From Haloarcula vallismortis ATCC 29715 (GTDB taxonomy: Archaea; Halobacteriota; Halobacteria; Halobacteriales; Haloarculaceae): a DNA stretch of 64,000 bases. The number at the start of each line of letters is the position of its first letter. Position 1 is the stretch's first letter. Location: assembly GCF_000337775.1 (NCBI RefSeq), contig NZ_AOLQ01000021.1:1-64000 (forward strand). Reading direction: 5' to 3'. Below the pieces are notes generated by a model. That model ran no database searches, was not told the DNA's origin, and worked only from the letters and a program-made list of their open reading frames with translations. A program made the translations under genes and the position numbers. Of this stretch, positions 32,624 to 41,028 are shown in pieces.

Positions 32624-33829
32624 CTACCGCTCGATTCTGGACTCGGGGCGGACGGTTTCAGTCTCCGTCTCGCCGATAGCGGCGAAATCACCACTGGATT
32701 TGATAATCGAAAGCGCCGTCATGATGTCCGTCCGGGTGAGCAACCCCTCGAATGAGTCGTCCTCGTCAGTGACGAGCAGGCGACCGACAGAGTTCTGCTG
32801 GAGGGAAGTCAGCGCATCCATCACGTCGGTGTCCGAACTGATCGTGATGATTTCTGTCGTCATCACGTCGCCGACGGTGTACGCATCGCGCTCGACCTCC
32901 TGGACGGCACGGGCGTCTTCGAGCGTCACGAGGCCGACGACCTCGCCGCTACGTTCGACGGGATAGCCGGTGTGGCGCTCCCTGAACATCGTCTGGATGA
33001 GCTCCCGGACGGACATGTCCTCGGACACCGTCGTCACGTGGTCCGCCGGCGTCATCACGTCCGCGACGGTGACGCCCTCGAACGCGGCCCGCATCGATGT
33101 CTGGCGGGACTCGCCCGCCGCACCGATGTAGATGAAGAAGGCCAGCCCGGCGAGGAAGATGTTCCCGAGGACGAAGATGCCAAAGAGGCCGAGGAAGACG
33201 GCGAACACCTTCCCGACCTCGGCGGCGATGGTGGTAGCCCTGGCGTAGGACCGGCGGCGGGCTAACAGAGCACGCAGGACGCGGCCCCCGTCCATCGGGA
33301 AGCCCGGGAGCATGTTGAACGCCGCCAGCGCGATGTTCATCAGCGCGAGATAGCCCAGGATGAACCGTGCTGATTCGATGGGGGTCGCCGCGCCGCTCGG
33401 GAGAATCTGGAACGCGAGGAAACACACAACGCCGACGGCGATGCTGACGATGGGACCGGCGATGGCGATGACCAGTTCCTGCTTCCAGTCTTCGGGCATC
33501 TCGCTGAGCTGGGCGATACCGCCGAACAGCCAGAGCGTGATGGAGTCGATGGGGAAGCCATAGCGGATCGCCACGAGAGAGTGGCCGAGTTCGTGGAGGA
33601 CGACGCCGGTGAACAGGCCGACCGCCGCACCGATACCGAGCACCCACACGAGCGCGCCGTCTGTGAGAACAGCCGCGTCTAGCCCGGCGTTCAGCGTGCT
33701 GTTCAACAGCTCGGTCGTCTGTTCGATCTGTGTCCCGATAATCCAGGCGAACAAGGGGAGTACGAGGAGAAACGTCAGATCCAGCTGTATGGGGATTCCG
33801 AACGCGCTTCCGATGCGAAACCGGCGCAT
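32624..33829 (-). CDS. Site-2 protease (M50) with two CBS domains
   Basis: A membrane metalloprotease of 401 residues that cleaves substrates within the bilayer. The zinc motif HELGH is at 79-83 in a hydrophobic helix, and the third ligand motif LPGFPMDGGRVLRA is in a later helix. About six membrane helices precede the C-terminal pair of CBS domains (about 250-385: VADVMTPADHVTTV, VGDVMTTEIITIS), which usually bind adenine nucleotides. ATG 33829 was chosen because the N-terminal FRIGSAFGIPIQLDLTFLL is typical. It may process transcription regulators; substrate unknown. Confidence 0.88.
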   Translation of the reverse strand: MRRFRIGSAFGIPIQLDLTFLLVLPLFAWIIGTQIEQTTELLNSTLNAGLDAAVLTDGALVWVLGIGAAVGLFTGVVLHELGHSLVAIRYGFPIDSITLWLFGGIAQLSEMPEDWKQELVIAIAGPIVSIAVGVVCFLAFQILPSGAATPIESARFILGYLALMNIALAAFNMLPGFPMDGGRVLRALLARRRSYARATTIAAEVGKVFAVFLGLFGIFVLGNIFLAGLAFFIYIGAAGESRQTSMRAAFEGVTVADVMTPADHVTTVSEDMSVRELIQTMFRERHTGYPVERSGEVVGLVTLEDARAVQEVERDAYTVGDVMTTEIITISSDTDVMDALTSLQQNSVGRLLVTDEDDSFEGLLTRTDIMTALSIIKSSGDFAAIGETETETVRPESRIER

Positions 33830-33928
33830 ACCCGTCGCTTGTCGGGGGACGGTCTTAAGCCCCCTTGGCTGGAGTGGTGCGCTCACGCCGCCGGTACGTC
33901 TTTGCGTCGAGCCCGCGATGGAGCGAAC

Positions 33929-34294
33929 ATGAGCGAGCCACTGATTCGGCGGGCCGCGGACATCGAGTACGACGCCGTCGACGCAGCCGACGGGCTGGAG
34001 AAGGGCGTCCTCATCGACGCGGAACAGGGCGGCGGGAATCTCGCAATCCGTCGCTTCACGCTCGCCCCCGGCGGCAGCGTGCCGAAACACACCAACGACA
34101 TCGAACACGAGCAGTACGTCCTCTCGGGAAGCTACACCGTCGGTATCGAGGGCGAAGAGTACGCGGTCGAAGCCGGCGACAGCCTCCACATCCCCGCCGG
34201 CGCTGTCCACTGGTATCGCAACGATGGCGACGAACCGGGGGCGTTCCTCTGTGCGGTTCCCGCCGGTGACGACGAAATCAGACTGCAGGAGTGA
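33929..34294 (+). CDS. Cupin-domain protein
   Basis: A single cupin barrel of 121 residues. Motif 1, HTNDIEHEQYVLSG, carries the two His and Glu metal ligands, and motif 2, AGDSLHIPAGAVHWYRN, the last His. Small single-domain cupins may be isomerases, dioxygenases or sensors; this sequence does not decide. It is divergently placed with the M50 gene (99 bases between starts) and precedes the helicase gene on the same strand by about 100 bases. Confidence 0.85.
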   Translation: MSEPLIRRAADIEYDAVDAADGLEKGVLIDAEQGGGNLAIRRFTLAPGGSVPKHTNDIEHEQYVLSGSYTVGIEGEEYAVEAGDSLHIPAGAVHWYRNDGDEPGAFLCAVPAGDDEIRLQE

Positions 34295-34395
34295 CTACCA
34301 GCGGACTTTCTGGCTGGCAAACAAGCCGTCACAGCATCAGCAACACTCACACCTAGTCCGAACCGCTCAAGTAGCGCAGTCGCCTCTAGACGACT

Positions 34396-36441
34396 GTGTC
34401 ACAGCAGGCCGCACAGGTAGAGACGCTGTTCCTCCACGAACACGGCGAGGAGTTCCGCGTCGCCGCCCACCGGGACGGCGAACGGCTCTTCCACGGCATC
34501 CTCGAACTCAAGGAGACCGACGCCGGTCCCCGCCCGCGTCGCCTCAGGGTGAAAGACGGGACCAGCGAGGAGCTTCGCTCGCCCGACCAGTTCGTCGACC
34601 TCGCCCGCCGTGCGGCCCGCATTCGCATCTCAGAGCAGACCACTCCGCGTGCACGCGAGCGCATCCGCGAGATGCTCGACGCCTACCAGATCGAGGCCAA
34701 GGTCGTCCGGACCTGTCGGTTGTGTGCCTCCGACGGGCGTTACTCGCCGATTACGAGCGAGACGGCTATCGAGACCGACGACGAGACTATCTGTCCGGAG
34801 TGCGCTCGCCAGCAGCTCGACCGCGAACTCGCATTCAAAGGGAGTATCAGCGGCGACGCGCGTGACCGGCTCGAAGAACTGCTGCTCGAAGTGCAGGACC
34901 TCGACCGGGTGACGAACCTCCTGTCGGGCCAGCTGGACCCGGACCTGACGAAGTTCGACGAGATCTCGGCGACCGTCGACGAGGTCGACCCGGTCCGGGT
35001 GGACTCGCTGGACCTCCACCCCGGGATGCAGGACCACCTCGAATCCCGGTTCGAGACGCTGTTGCCGGTCCAGAGCCTCGCTGTCGAACACGGCGCGACC
35101 GAGGGCCGCGACCAGCTGGTCGTGAGCGCGACGGCGACGGGGAAGACGCTCATCGGTGAGATGGCCGGCATCGACCGCGTTCTGAACAACAAGGGAACAA
35201 TGCTGTTTCTCGTTCCACTGGTCGCGCTGGCGAACCAGAAATACGAGCAGTTCCAGGACCGCTACGGCGACATGGTCGACGTGTCCCTCCGCGTGGGTGC
35301 GAGCCGCATCGCCGACGAGGGCGGGCGCTTCGACCCCGAGGCTGACGTCATCGTCGGGACCTACGAGGGGATCGACCACGCGCTCCGGACCGGCAAGGAC
35401 CTCGGCACCGTCGGGACCGTCGTCATCGACGAGGTGCACACCCTCGGCGAGGACGAGCGGGGCCACCGGCTCGACGGCCTGATCTCGCGGCTGAAGTACT
35501 ACTGTGAGTCCGGGGGTGCGCCCGACAGCGGCGACACGCAGTGGATTTATCTCTCGGCGACGGTCGGCAACCCCGGCCAACTGGCCGACCAGTTGCGGGC
35601 GACGCTCATCGAGTTCGAGGAGCGGCCGGTCCCCATCGAGCGCCACGTCACGTTCGCCGACGGGCGCGAGAAAATTGAAACGGAAAAGAAGCTCGTCAAG
35701 CGCGCCTTCGACAACAAATCCAGCAAGGGGTACCGCGGCCAGACCATCATCTTCACCAACTCCCGGCGGCGCTGTCACCAGATCTCCCGGAAGCTGGAGT
35801 ACAGTTCTGCGCCGTACCACGCTGGCCTGGACAACCGGAAGCGCCAGCGTGTCGAGCGGCAGTTCGCGGACCAGGACCTCGCAGCGGTCGTGACGACGGC
35901 GGCGCTGGCGGCGGGGGTGGACTTCCCGGCCTCGCAGGTCATCTTCGACTCGCTTGCGATGGGTATCGAATGGCTCACCGTCCAGGAGTTCAGTCAGATG
36001 CTCGGCCGGGCTGGCCGCCCGGACTACCACGACAAGGGGACCGTCTACATGCTGGTCGAACCGGACTGTTCGTACCACAACAGCATGGAGATGACCGAGG
36101 ACGAGGTGGCGTTCAAACTGCTCAAAGGCGAGATGGAGCCGGTTATCACCCGCTACGACGAGGGCGCGGCTGTCGAGGAGACGCTGGCGAACGTCACCGT
36201 CGCCGGCAAGCAGGCCAAGCGGCTCAACGACCGGATGGTCGGCGAGGTGCCGACGAAACACGCCTTGGGGAAGCTACTGGAGTACGAGTTCATCGACGGC
36301 CTCTCGCCGACGCCGCTCGGTCGGGCCGTCACCCGGCACTTCCTCGCGCCCGATGAGTCGTTCCAACTACTCGACGGCATCCGGAAGGGACAGCACCCCT
36401 ACGAAATCGTCGCCGACATGGAACTGCGCGACGAACACTAG
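34396..36441 (+). CDS. SF2 DEAD/DEAH-type helicase with N-terminal zinc motif
   Basis: A 681-residue helicase. The N-terminal 150 residues are lineage-specific and hold a zinc-type motif CRLCAS ... CPEC. The SF2 core has Walker A SATATGKTL, a DEVH box in VIDEVHTLGEDERG, SAT in LSATVGN, and C-terminal motifs with TAALAAGVDFPAS and MLGRAGRPDYHDKG, close to the Hel308/Ski2-like group. A helical C-terminus follows. Haloarchaeal annotations sometimes attach DUF5814 to this family (recall). It starts at GTG 34396. It likely acts on branched DNA or RNA; no direct evidence. Confidence 0.85.
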   Translation: MSQQAAQVETLFLHEHGEEFRVAAHRDGERLFHGILELKETDAGPRPRRLRVKDGTSEELRSPDQFVDLARRAARIRISEQTTPRARERIREMLDAYQIEAKVVRTCRLCASDGRYSPITSETAIETDDETICPECARQQLDRELAFKGSISGDARDRLEELLLEVQDLDRVTNLLSGQLDPDLTKFDEISATVDEVDPVRVDSLDLHPGMQDHLESRFETLLPVQSLAVEHGATEGRDQLVVSATATGKTLIGEMAGIDRVLNNKGTMLFLVPLVALANQKYEQFQDRYGDMVDVSLRVGASRIADEGGRFDPEADVIVGTYEGIDHALRTGKDLGTVGTVVIDEVHTLGEDERGHRLDGLISRLKYYCESGGAPDSGDTQWIYLSATVGNPGQLADQLRATLIEFEERPVPIERHVTFADGREKIETEKKLVKRAFDNKSSKGYRGQTIIFTNSRRRCHQISRKLEYSSAPYHAGLDNRKRQRVERQFADQDLAAVVTTAALAAGVDFPASQVIFDSLAMGIEWLTVQEFSQMLGRAGRPDYHDKGTVYMLVEPDCSYHNSMEMTEDEVAFKLLKGEMEPVITRYDEGAAVEETLANVTVAGKQAKRLNDRMVGEVPTKHALGKLLEYEFIDGLSPTPLGRAVTRHFLAPDESFQLLDGIRKGQHPYEIVADMELRDEH

Positions 36442-36508
36442 TCGGACCTGTCTCTCGTCTATCAGCTCGGGGCACAGATTCTTGTAGCGGCACGTACTTC
36501 CGGTGTCC

Positions 36509-38491
36509 ATGGGCCTGTTCGATAGAATCCGTCGCGCCGTCGGCGGCGACGACTCATCGACCGACGGAGACGAGCGGACGGCCGGAGGCGACCCGCCGTC
36601 CGATGACGGGCCGGAGCTGCTGGACACGGCGACGCTCGACACGACGGCGTTTCGTGAGTACGCAGAGCGCGTCGTCGACGGCGCGGACCCGCTGACGTTC
36701 GACCCCACTGCGCTCGCGCGGCTCGATACGGCTATCGAAGAGAGCTACGGCGGCGAGACTGTCGATGACGCCGCGGGGACGACGACCTACACTGCGAACA
36801 CGGTACGGTTCGGGAGCTATCTCGGCGAACTCCTCGTGCGGGCCTACGACGGCGAGTGGGTCCAGTCTGACGGTCGCTGGGGTGTTACCGTCGCCGGCCC
36901 GGACGACGAGGTGACCGTCGCGGTGTTCGACGTGGCCGCCCGCTCGTTTGGCGATGAGCCGGTGTTTGCGGCTGTCGTAACGCGGCTAGAATCCGAACTG
37001 GCACTGGATGCTGTACAGCGAACTGACGCCGATGGGCGAGCGGGTCCGGATGCGGGCGACCCAGCTGCCGACAGCGTCGTCTCCGAGCCGACGCGGGTCG
37101 TCGGTCACGCCGACGATGGACAGGCGGACGAGCGCGACGTGCCTCCCGAACCGACGGCGACAGACGCGCAAGGTGCGACAGCCGCCGGCGATACCGCTGA
37201 TTCTGTGCTGTCTCAGACAGTCGAATCGGAACCGACCCGTGTCGTTCGACGAGTCGAAGCCGCATCGGACGATGACGACCGGTCGGATGACGCCGATTCT
37301 ACCCCTGTCGTCAGTGAGGGTGCTGACGAGCCAGAGAACGAGACTCAATCTGACGACGACGCCGCCACCGGCTCGGTTTTCGATAGCGGCGGGGACGCGG
37401 ATACCGATGGGACAGATTCGGCGTCAGGCGACGCCGGCAGCGAGCCACCAGCCGCTGCAACCGCTGGCGATGAATCGACTGCCGATTCAACTGACGAGGA
37501 ATCGACAGCTGAGACCACCACCGAGCAGCCGGCTGCTGACATCGCTGATGCGCAGCCAACACCGGAAACACCGACAGCGGAACCAGCATTCGATGCCTCG
37601 GAGAACGGGCCCGATGTCGACACGACCGATACTGACGATACCGGTGACACGGCCACGGTCGACGAGGTGGCCGCGTACATCGAGGAAGCTGAGCCGGCGG
37701 CTGACAGTGCTACAGCGCGCCCCTCGGACGAAGCACTGACGACCGAGACACCGTCCGACGACTCGGCTGTCGACGCGTCCGCAGTGGCGGCAACCGACAC
37801 GGCCGATGCCGAGGCAGCGACCGACACAGCTGATGACGGAGCAGCGACCGACACAGCTGATGACGGAGCAGCCGAGACATCCCTGGACGACGAATCGACG
37901 CTCGATAGCTCGCCGGATACGTCGTCAGATGTCGATTCAGGCGCGGGGGCGGCATCCGAAACGCCGGCTGACGAGACGGCTGCGACAGCGGCCACTGATG
38001 AGAGCGAACTGTCCGTTCCGATTGACGGCGACTCGACCGCTGGCTCGATGGATCGCTCGTGGGAACCCGGAACGGTCCGCGCGGACCACGCCGAGACCGC
38101 CGTCGAGTTCGCCGACTTCTGGGGCGAACACGACCTCGATTTCTCGCCGGCCTCGCTGTCGCGTCTTGACGGCCTTGTTGACGCGGAGTGGGACGACGAG
38201 CGCTTCGCCGAGACGACGTTCGGGAGCGACGCGTCTTTCGACGACCGCGCGTTCACCAGCGTCGTGCAGGAACTCGGCGGCTACTTCGGCGAGGTGCTCG
38301 TCCGACACCTCGACGGTGACTGGACCGACGAGACGGACCACGAAGCGGCTGTCGTCGTCGGCGGACCGGATGGACAGTTCGCCGTCCCCGTCTTCGAGGT
38401 CGCGATAACGTCGCTCAGAAAACAAGCGGTGTTCGGACGGAGCTACGACGCCCTGCTCGAAGATCTCGGCCGTGACGGGCCGACGCGGTAG
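36509..38491 (+). CDS. Two-domain protein with a ~350-residue acidic linker, function unknown
   Basis: A 660-residue protein with two related globular domains separated by a disordered linker. Domain 1 (about 50-165) contains LTFDPTALARLDTAIEESYG, GSYLGELLVRAYDGEWV and VAVFDVAARSF. Domain 2 (about 530-655) contains LDFSPASLSRLDGLVDAEW, GGYFGEVLVRHLDGDW and VPVFEVAITSL. The linker is mostly Asp, Thr, Ala, Ser and Glu and contains a 27-base tandem repeat (37814-37867). An N-terminal GLFDRIRRAVGG resembles an amphipathic helix. ATG 36509 sits two codons after an alternative GTG. I recognise no family. Confidence 0.72.
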   Translation: MGLFDRIRRAVGGDDSSTDGDERTAGGDPPSDDGPELLDTATLDTTAFREYAERVVDGADPLTFDPTALARLDTAIEESYGGETVDDAAGTTTYTANTVRFGSYLGELLVRAYDGEWVQSDGRWGVTVAGPDDEVTVAVFDVAARSFGDEPVFAAVVTRLESELALDAVQRTDADGRAGPDAGDPAADSVVSEPTRVVGHADDGQADERDVPPEPTATDAQGATAAGDTADSVLSQTVESEPTRVVRRVEAASDDDDRSDDADSTPVVSEGADEPENETQSDDDAATGSVFDSGGDADTDGTDSASGDAGSEPPAAATAGDESTADSTDEESTAETTTEQPAADIADAQPTPETPTAEPAFDASENGPDVDTTDTDDTGDTATVDEVAAYIEEAEPAADSATARPSDEALTTETPSDDSAVDASAVAATDTADAEAATDTADDGAATDTADDGAAETSLDDESTLDSSPDTSSDVDSGAGAASETPADETAATAATDESELSVPIDGDSTAGSMDRSWEPGTVRADHAETAVEFADFWGEHDLDFSPASLSRLDGLVDAEWDDERFAETTFGSDASFDDRAFTSVVQELGGYFGEVLVRHLDGDWTDETDHEAAVVVGGPDGQFAVPVFEVAITSLRKQAVFGRSYDALLEDLGRDGPTR

Positions 38492-38526
38492 CGACATAAC
38501 CTCGGCCAGGCGCTTCCTCGCTGTTG

Positions 38527-38700
38527 CTAGTCGGATATTGGTATGACCGACGTGCTCCCACATTCGGGACACTCGTCGTGGTCCGTGTAGAGGAGCGTGT
38601 CACACTCGATACACCGGTGGGTCGCTTCGTCGTCGGTCGCGTTCCCGACCTCCTGTTTCAGTTCCTCGACTTTTCGACCGAGATCGTTGAAAAGGCTCAT
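38527..38700 (-). CDS. Small zinc-ribbon protein
   Basis: A 57-residue protein: an N-terminal amphipathic helix (SLFNDLGRKVEELKQEVGNA) and a zinc ribbon CIEC ... CPECGS. Its start at ATG 38700 follows from the protein-like composition; the longer frame upstream is composed of the promoter of the divergent transporter gene. Such mini zinc ribbons are abundant in haloarchaea and often influence transcription or small-molecule responses; no specific role is claimed. Confidence 0.75.
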   Translation of the reverse strand: MSLFNDLGRKVEELKQEVGNATDDEATHRCIECDTLLYTDHDECPECGSTSVIPISD

Positions 38701-38800
38701 TACTGTTCGTTCGGCCCCGACAGGGATAAACGTCGGCTGCCGGAGCAGAGTGTGAGCGGACACCCCCGCTCGCAAACGATACATCCTTTTGTCACTGGCT

Positions 38801-40717
38801 GTGCAGGTGCCAGACGTGTCGCTGCCACCTGTCACGCCGGGAATGTTGTTCGTGTTCGCGGTCATCGTCGCCGCGCTGGTGCTGTTTGCGACGGAGGCGC
38901 TGCCCGTCGACGTGACTGCTATCGCCGTCATGGTCGCGCTGATGCTGGCCGAACCGGTGACGGTACTCGCAGCCGATATCGGGCTGCTTGCAGAGCCAGT
39001 GTACGTGTTACATCAGGCCGGCGACGGAATGTCGCCGCTGGACCGCGGGCTCTCGGGCTTCGCCTCGACGGCGACGATAACGGTGCTCGCGATGTTCATT
39101 CTCTCCGATGGTGTCCAGCGGACCGGTATCGTCCAGATTCTCGGCGCGAAAATCGCCTCGTTGACCGGGGACAGCGAGACGAAACAGCTCGGTGCGACCG
39201 TCGGACTGGTCGCGCCCATCTCCGGGTTCATCAACAACACTGCCGCCGTCGCCATTCTTCTGCCGATGGTTTCGGATATCGCCCACTCTGGGAAGCTCTC
39301 GCCGTCGAAACTCCTCCTGCCGCTGTCCTACGCCTCGATGTTCGGCGGGATGCTGACGCTTATCGGCACCTCGACGAACATCCTCGCCTCGCAGCTCTCG
39401 GCGGAACTGATCGGTCGCCCGTTCAGTATGTTCGAGTTCACGCAACTCGGGATCATCGTCACTATCGTCGGGACGATCTATCTCCTCACCGTCGGTCGCT
39501 ATCTGGTCCCGTCGCGCATCCCGGCCGAAGAAGACCTTACTGAGGAGTTCGAGATGGGTGAGTATCTGACCGAGGTTGTCGTTCGCGAGGACTCCCCGCT
39601 CATCGGCCAGACTGTCGAGGAGGCGCTCAGGGTCTCGGAGTTCGACGTGGACATCGTTCAACTGGTCCGCGAGAAACGCACGTTTCTCGAACCGTTCGGC
39701 CAGAAAGCGATCCGGGCCGGCGACATCTTCGCCGTTCGGACGGATCGGGACACACTTGTCGACCTTCTCGACGTCGAGGGGCTGGACGTAATTCCCGACG
39801 TCGAGGTCGATGAGGCAGAACTGGAAACCGCAACGGAGCGCAAGAATCTCGTCGAGGTCGTCGTCGCTCCCGGCTCCTCGCTCATCGGTGAGACGCTCGT
39901 CTCCACGAACTTCCGCCAGCGCTACGATGCGACCGTGCTGGCGCTTCGCCACGGGCAGGAGCTGTACCGCCAGCGGATGGACCACGTCAAACTCCGCATC
40001 GGCGATACGCTGCTGGTGCAGGCCACCCCCGACAGCATCGACCGGCTCAATCGAAACAACGACTTCATCGTCGCGCAGGAGGTCGAGCGGCCAGACTTCC
40101 GGCGGTCGAAGATTCCCGTCGCGGTCGGCATTGTCGCCGCCGTCGTCGGCGTCGCGGCGCTGACCCCGATTCACATCGTTATCTCGGCGCTCGGCGGCGC
40201 GCTCGCCATGGTCCTCACCGGCTGTCTCCGCCCGCCGGAACTGTACGACGCCGTCCAGTGGGATGTTGTCTTCCTGCTCGCGGGCGTCATTCCGCTGGGT
40301 ATTGCCCTGCAGGAGACTGGTGGCGCTGACCTGCTCGCGGAGCTGTTCGTCATCGGTGCCGGCAGCGTGCTCACTGCCGGCGGCGGTCTCGCCGTCGTCC
40401 TCGGACTGATGTACCTCGTCACAGCGCTGCTGACGAACATCATCTCGAACAACGCCTCCGTGGTCCTGATGATTCCCGTCGCCATCGAGACCGCCCAGCA
40501 ACTGAACGCCAACGCCTTCGCCTTCGTCCTCGCCGTCACCTTCGCCGCCTCGACAGCGTTCATGACGCCGGTCGGCTACCAGACGAATCTCCTCGTCTAC
40601 GGTCCCGGTGGCTACCGATTTACCGACTATCTGAAAGTCGGTGCGCCGCTACAGGCTGTTTTCGCCGTCGTGACGACGCTCGGCATCGCGTATTTCTGGG
40701 GCCTCGCTCCCGCATGA
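38801..40717 (+). CDS. SLC13-type anion transporter with TrkA-C domains
   Basis: A 638-residue sodium/anion symporter-like membrane protein. It has two blocks of helices, about 12-245 and 455-638, each containing the ISGFINNTAAVAILLP and LTNIISNNASVVLMIP motifs typical of SLC13 transporters. Two RCK/TrkA-C domains lie between them (about 250-330 and 345-435), built on VREDSPLIGQTVEEA and VVAPGSSLIGETLVST. Transported ions could be sulfate, phosphate or dicarboxylate. The start is uncertain: GTG 38801 or 38807, or TTG 38789. The C-terminal FMTPVGYQTNLLVYGPG is typical. Confidence 0.85.
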   Translation: MQVPDVSLPPVTPGMLFVFAVIVAALVLFATEALPVDVTAIAVMVALMLAEPVTVLAADIGLLAEPVYVLHQAGDGMSPLDRGLSGFASTATITVLAMFILSDGVQRTGIVQILGAKIASLTGDSETKQLGATVGLVAPISGFINNTAAVAILLPMVSDIAHSGKLSPSKLLLPLSYASMFGGMLTLIGTSTNILASQLSAELIGRPFSMFEFTQLGIIVTIVGTIYLLTVGRYLVPSRIPAEEDLTEEFEMGEYLTEVVVREDSPLIGQTVEEALRVSEFDVDIVQLVREKRTFLEPFGQKAIRAGDIFAVRTDRDTLVDLLDVEGLDVIPDVEVDEAELETATERKNLVEVVVAPGSSLIGETLVSTNFRQRYDATVLALRHGQELYRQRMDHVKLRIGDTLLVQATPDSIDRLNRNNDFIVAQEVERPDFRRSKIPVAVGIVAAVVGVAALTPIHIVISALGGALAMVLTGCLRPPELYDAVQWDVVFLLAGVIPLGIALQETGGADLLAELFVIGAGSVLTAGGGLAVVLGLMYLVTALLTNIISNNASVVLMIPVAIETAQQLNANAFAFVLAVTFAASTAFMTPVGYQTNLLVYGPGGYRFTDYLKVGAPLQAVFAVVTTLGIAYFWGLAPA

Positions 40718-40772
40718 CATGGCCGGCTCGCAACGAAACGCTTTACACGCTGTCGAATCGAGAGGTAAGTAC

Positions 40773-40845
40773 GGGATCGTGGGGTAGCTTGGTAACCTTC
40801 GGGCCTTGGGTGCCCGTGCCCCTAGTTCAAATCTGGGCGATCCCA
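40773..40845 (+). tRNA. tRNA-Pro (UGG)
   Basis: Acceptor GGGATCG pairs with CGATCCC (40838-40844), discriminator A at 40845. Anticodon stem CGGGC/GCCCG with loop CTTGGGT gives anticodon TGG. T arm CCTAG-TTCAAAT-CTGGG allows one G-T pair. No intron, no encoded CCA. A hairpin (aagcgac / gtcgctt, about 40859-40880) follows and may terminate transcription. Confidence 0.92.
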
Positions 40846-41028
40846 TACTCGGATACCGAAAGCGACCTCTTTGTCGCTTCTACCGCTTAATTTTCCAGTG
40901 GCCTGTCCTGCCAGTCCCTTGCTGTGGTCGCTGCTCACATTCGTCACAGCGGTCAGTCCTTCCCAGTATGCCAGCAGTGACTCTCCGCACAACGCTGCGA
41001 AAAGAAGCCGTAGCGATGACACGCCGCG
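40846..41028. other. Spacer after tRNA-Pro, no gene
   Basis: No open frame here is protein-like. Besides the hairpin near 40859-40880 I see only the T-rich run ttaattttcc. The convergent transducer gene ends at 41029. Confidence 0.5.

Noticed and set aside
34630-36261. Minus-strand open frame of 543 codons
   Set aside because: Mirror of the helicase gene with no own motifs.
39008-40501. Minus-strand open frame of 497 codons
   Set aside because: Opposite the SLC13-type transporter; charged, repetitive mirror sequence.
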